From Diplonema papillatum (taxonomy: Eukaryota > Euglenozoa > Diplonemea > Diplonemida > Diplonemidae): DNA of 64,000 bases. Numbering within the stretch: position 1 is the first letter of the stretch; each line of letters starts with the position of its first letter. The position numbers and the translations under genes are program-made. Shown piece by piece: positions 61,800-64,000 of the stretch. The notes under the pieces are model-generated. The model ran no database searches. It saw nothing but the letters and a program-made list of their open reading frames with translations, and was not told where the DNA came from. The stretch covers positions 248,001 to 312,000 of the forward strand of contig JAPJBO010000093.1 of the NCBI GenBank assembly GCA_030068145.1, given 5' to 3'.

Positions 61800-64000
61800 A
61801 ATAAGAACGCGTCACAGGCCTTCCACGGCGTTTCCTTGCGCCCTGTACCAAGAAACAAACGTCCAGGGCAAAGCGTTCAACGAAAAATACTAGAACGAAA
61901 TATATGTCAAGTTGGAAACCTCACAGCAGGAAGGTGAAGTTCACCTACCCAACCCCGCTGCAAGAAGCCTTCGAGCGGGTGACGGGACAGCGCCCCCTGA
62001 AGGGGGTAAAACTGCTGACCGAGGCAGCCGCCGGCTTCGTCGGCGAGCGTTTCTCCTCGGACGAGGCCACCGCGGTGCAACAGCTTCGCACCGTCGTCGC
62101 TCGGGTGTTGGCAGCACCGGATAACGCCGTGGAGGCGCTCGAGGGAGCCCAGCTGCTGCTGGCTTTCTGGCAGTTGCAGCAGAAGGCCCCGGTCCCCGTG
62201 GAGGGAGAGATGGTACGGCTCGGGCTGGTACCCGAGGAGGAGACCGACCTTGACTCTGAGTCGGACAGTGACGAAGAGGACACGCCGGTGGCAGGCGGAG
62301 GGGTTGACGACAATCGTCGGCAGCCGTCGGGGGGTCGTGGAACAGAGCTCCCACCTCCTAACATGCCCCGTTCTGCCCGGAGCCCAACAACCACCTCCAC
62401 CTCCGTCTCGCCCGCGGTTACACCAGTCCCGGCTCAGCCCCCCCGTCCAACCAACGACCTGCTCGCTGTGCTAGAGAGCATGCGGGAGGAGCAGAAGGCA
62501 GAAAGGGCCCAGCAAAGAGCCGAGCTTTCCGAGCTCAGATCGGAGATGGCCAAGTTGAAGAACGGAGGCCCCCGCTCCAACCCGGCGATCTCGGAAAACG
62601 GGAACGCTCCTTCCTCGTGCCGCGGAGAAGGGAGCGATGCAGGGAGCGCGGCCTCTACTACCGCGCCGCGCGAAGCGGTGCTACTCGATCCGGCAATGTG
62701 GGTCGACATGGACCGCACAGAAAGAGCGGTGTTGCGCGTGGAGCTCGAGAGGCACTTCGCGACCCCCCTCACAAAGGCGCCGCACGAAACGGCGTTTCTC
62801 TTCGAGCAGCTCGAAGATCTCATGCATGGCATGGGCACGGGCGAAGTGGAGGACGGCTTCGCCGTCCGTCTCGCCAGGAAGGTGGTCGTCCGCCTCATCG
62901 TACTCCAGACGGGGTACGAAATGTCGTGGGAGGCGGCCCAAGCAGTTTCCGACGACTACTTCGGGGGTCCGAGAAAACCGGAGTACCTGAAGCAAGCCCT
63001 GGCACAGCGAGACAAGCACCGGACGAAAAGCCGTCCACAAAAGCAGAAGTCGGAGAAGGGGGAAAGGGGGTACACCACACAGGAAAAGGGAGAAAAGGGT
63101 GCCTTTCGCGCCAAGAAGGCCTCGGGCGGCGGGAAGGCCTAGTCGGCTCGTCCACAGAACAAGACCCGGCCGGGTTTCCCCTCCCACCCCCCCACCCAGC
63201 GCGCTCACCTACGACGTCGCCCACCCACCCCCCGCCAACCGGACCCAGCCTCCCTGTCACCGATTTCCTCAGGAGCGCCGGAAAAGCTGTGAAACCGGAG
63301 AAAAAGAAGCCCGGGCGTCCGCCCCTGGTCGAGGTGCCGCCGACGGTGCAGGAGATGAAGCGGGTCACCGCGGCGGCAAATTGTCACCTGTCGCAGGCAC
63401 TGGCGGACTCAACGTGGAGGTCGCTGGAGTCGGTGCACCGCCGCATGCTTCAGTTCAAGTGGAACTGGGAGGCCCAGTCAGGGCAGGAGATCGATGTTCC
63501 GACGGCGGTGGTGCTGTGGCTCTCGCGGAAGATGCTGGGCGAACCCGGGCGCAAGCCCATAATTTGCTCTTCCGCCCTGCAGTACATGCAGGACCTGAAG
63601 TCAGCCCAGCGGCGCTTCGGGACACCAATCGGAGACTCACGATTTCGAGCGGTCGTTGAGAAGGCAGGGTGCCATGCGCCCGAAGCGTCAGGCAGTCCCG
63701 GCGACGCTGCGCGACATTCGAAAGGCGTTGGGGCCGCAGGCATCGACGGACGTAGGGCTTGCGATTGCGCTTGCGTGGGCCGGGGCGGCCCGGGTCTCGG
63801 ACGTGATTCGCCTGAGCGTCGGGGACATCACCTGGGAGGACGGGTATGTGGCGGTGAACTGGTCGCAGACGAAGTCCGACCCCTTTCGTCTGGGTGTCAC
63901 CACAGGTTTGGTCCTCTCGCAGGAGTGGTCAGAAGTGTTGAGGAGACGGACCAACGGCAGGGCTGCATCCGAGCCCCTCCTCTCGGCCACCTACCCGAGG
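61800..64000 (+). mobile_element. Tyrosine-recombinase retroelement (DIRS/Ngaro-like), left part
   Basis: A gag-like ORF (61904-63142) is followed by a tyrosine-recombinase-like region from about 63230 to the window end, containing GAARVSDVIRLSVGDI, the typical setting of the first catalytic Arg of such recombinases. The recombinase region appears to use more than one frame (about one break). Left terminal repeats were not identified and the right end, with any RT region, is outside the window. Treated as a fossil element of relatively young appearance. Confidence 0.55.
61904..63142 (+). CDS. Gag-like ORF of the tyrosine-recombinase retroelement
   Basis: 412 codons, ATG to TAG. An N-terminal helical region (PLQEAFERVTGQRPLKGVKLL, AVQQLRTVVARVLAAPDNAVEAL) is followed by an acidic Ser/Asp/Glu stretch, a Pro/Thr-rich linker and a predicted coiled coil (LESMREEQKAERAQQRAELS). 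A second helical block then leads to a Lys/Gly-rich basic tail. No zinc knuckle. Position before the recombinase and the basic tail suit a structural (gag-like) protein, but the assignment is from context. Confidence 0.5.
   Translation: MSSWKPHSRKVKFTYPTPLQEAFERVTGQRPLKGVKLLTEAAAGFVGERFSSDEATAVQQLRTVVARVLAAPDNAVEALEGAQLLLAFWQLQQKAPVPVEGEMVRLGLVPEEETDLDSESDSDEEDTPVAGGGVDDNRRQPSGGRGTELPPPNMPRSARSPTTTSTSVSPAVTPVPAQPPRPTNDLLAVLESMREEQKAERAQQRAELSELRSEMAKLKNGGPRSNPAISENGNAPSSCRGEGSDAGSAASTTAPREAVLLDPAMWVDMDRTERAVLRVELERHFATPLTKAPHETAFLFEQLEDLMHGMGTGEVEDGFAVRLARKVVVRLIVLQTGYEMSWEAAQAVSDDYFGGPRKPEYLKQALAQRDKHRTKSRPQKQKSEKGERGYTTQEKGEKGAFRAKKASGGGKA

Overview
The window looks like nuclear DNA of a eukaryote, most likely a protist or alga. 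Its host genes are split by spliceosomal introns, the intergenic DNA is full of microsatellites and nested transposons, and there is no sign of bacterial operons. The combination of a SOS1-like Na+/H+ exchanger with a cyclic-nucleotide-binding-like tail, an OTU-protease-bearing LINE of a kind known from green algae (Dualen), and a tyrosine-recombinase retroelement fits an alga, but I cannot name the species.

Layout. (1) 410-23819: the C-terminal part of a Na+/H+ exchanger gene on the + strand. Its introns have swallowed a complete ~6.9 kb LINE (LINE-1, 1612-8483) and, less certainly, a ~7 kb LINE (LINE-2, 11347-18345) preceded by a copy of its own tail. Downstream lies a nest of DNA transposons: a MULE-type element (18408-21365) containing a hAT MITE and a hAT element. 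(2) 23820-30468: mostly non-coding, with a long (CA)n tract, a TTAA-flanked TIR element and two LINE fragments. (3) 30469-39034: a MYND-finger, glutamine-rich protein gene with repeat-rich introns. (4) 41942-43666: a GT8-like type II membrane glycosyltransferase. (5) 44294-47304: an 862-residue coiled-coil protein. (6) 48435-56371: a six-exon gene for a UBR box - EF-hand - C2 - multipass membrane protein, with a 5'-truncated LINE (LINE-3) dropped into an (AC)n tract about 20 bases before its last exon. (7) 56372-61800: degenerate minus-strand coding, a second hAT MITE and a TAA-flanked TIR element. (8) 61800-64000: the start of a tyrosine-recombinase retroelement cut by the window end.

The exon models were built by joining donor and acceptor sites with compatible phase. 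The exchanger, MYND, coiled-coil and UBR/C2 models each sum to whole codons. The 18 inferred donors share an unusual consensus, GTRTGY, and none has A at +4. Acceptors are CA-rich rather than T-rich. All three LINEs are inserted in sense orientation inside + strand genes or their inferred introns, and LINE-2 and LINE-3 sit in simple repeats (ACT/TAC and AC). The most striking single element is LINE-1. Its coding region carries two tandem 2A-like modules (DVHPNPGP), and the only stop between its ORF1 and ORF2 is a TGA that aligns with a TGG Trp codon in the second module.
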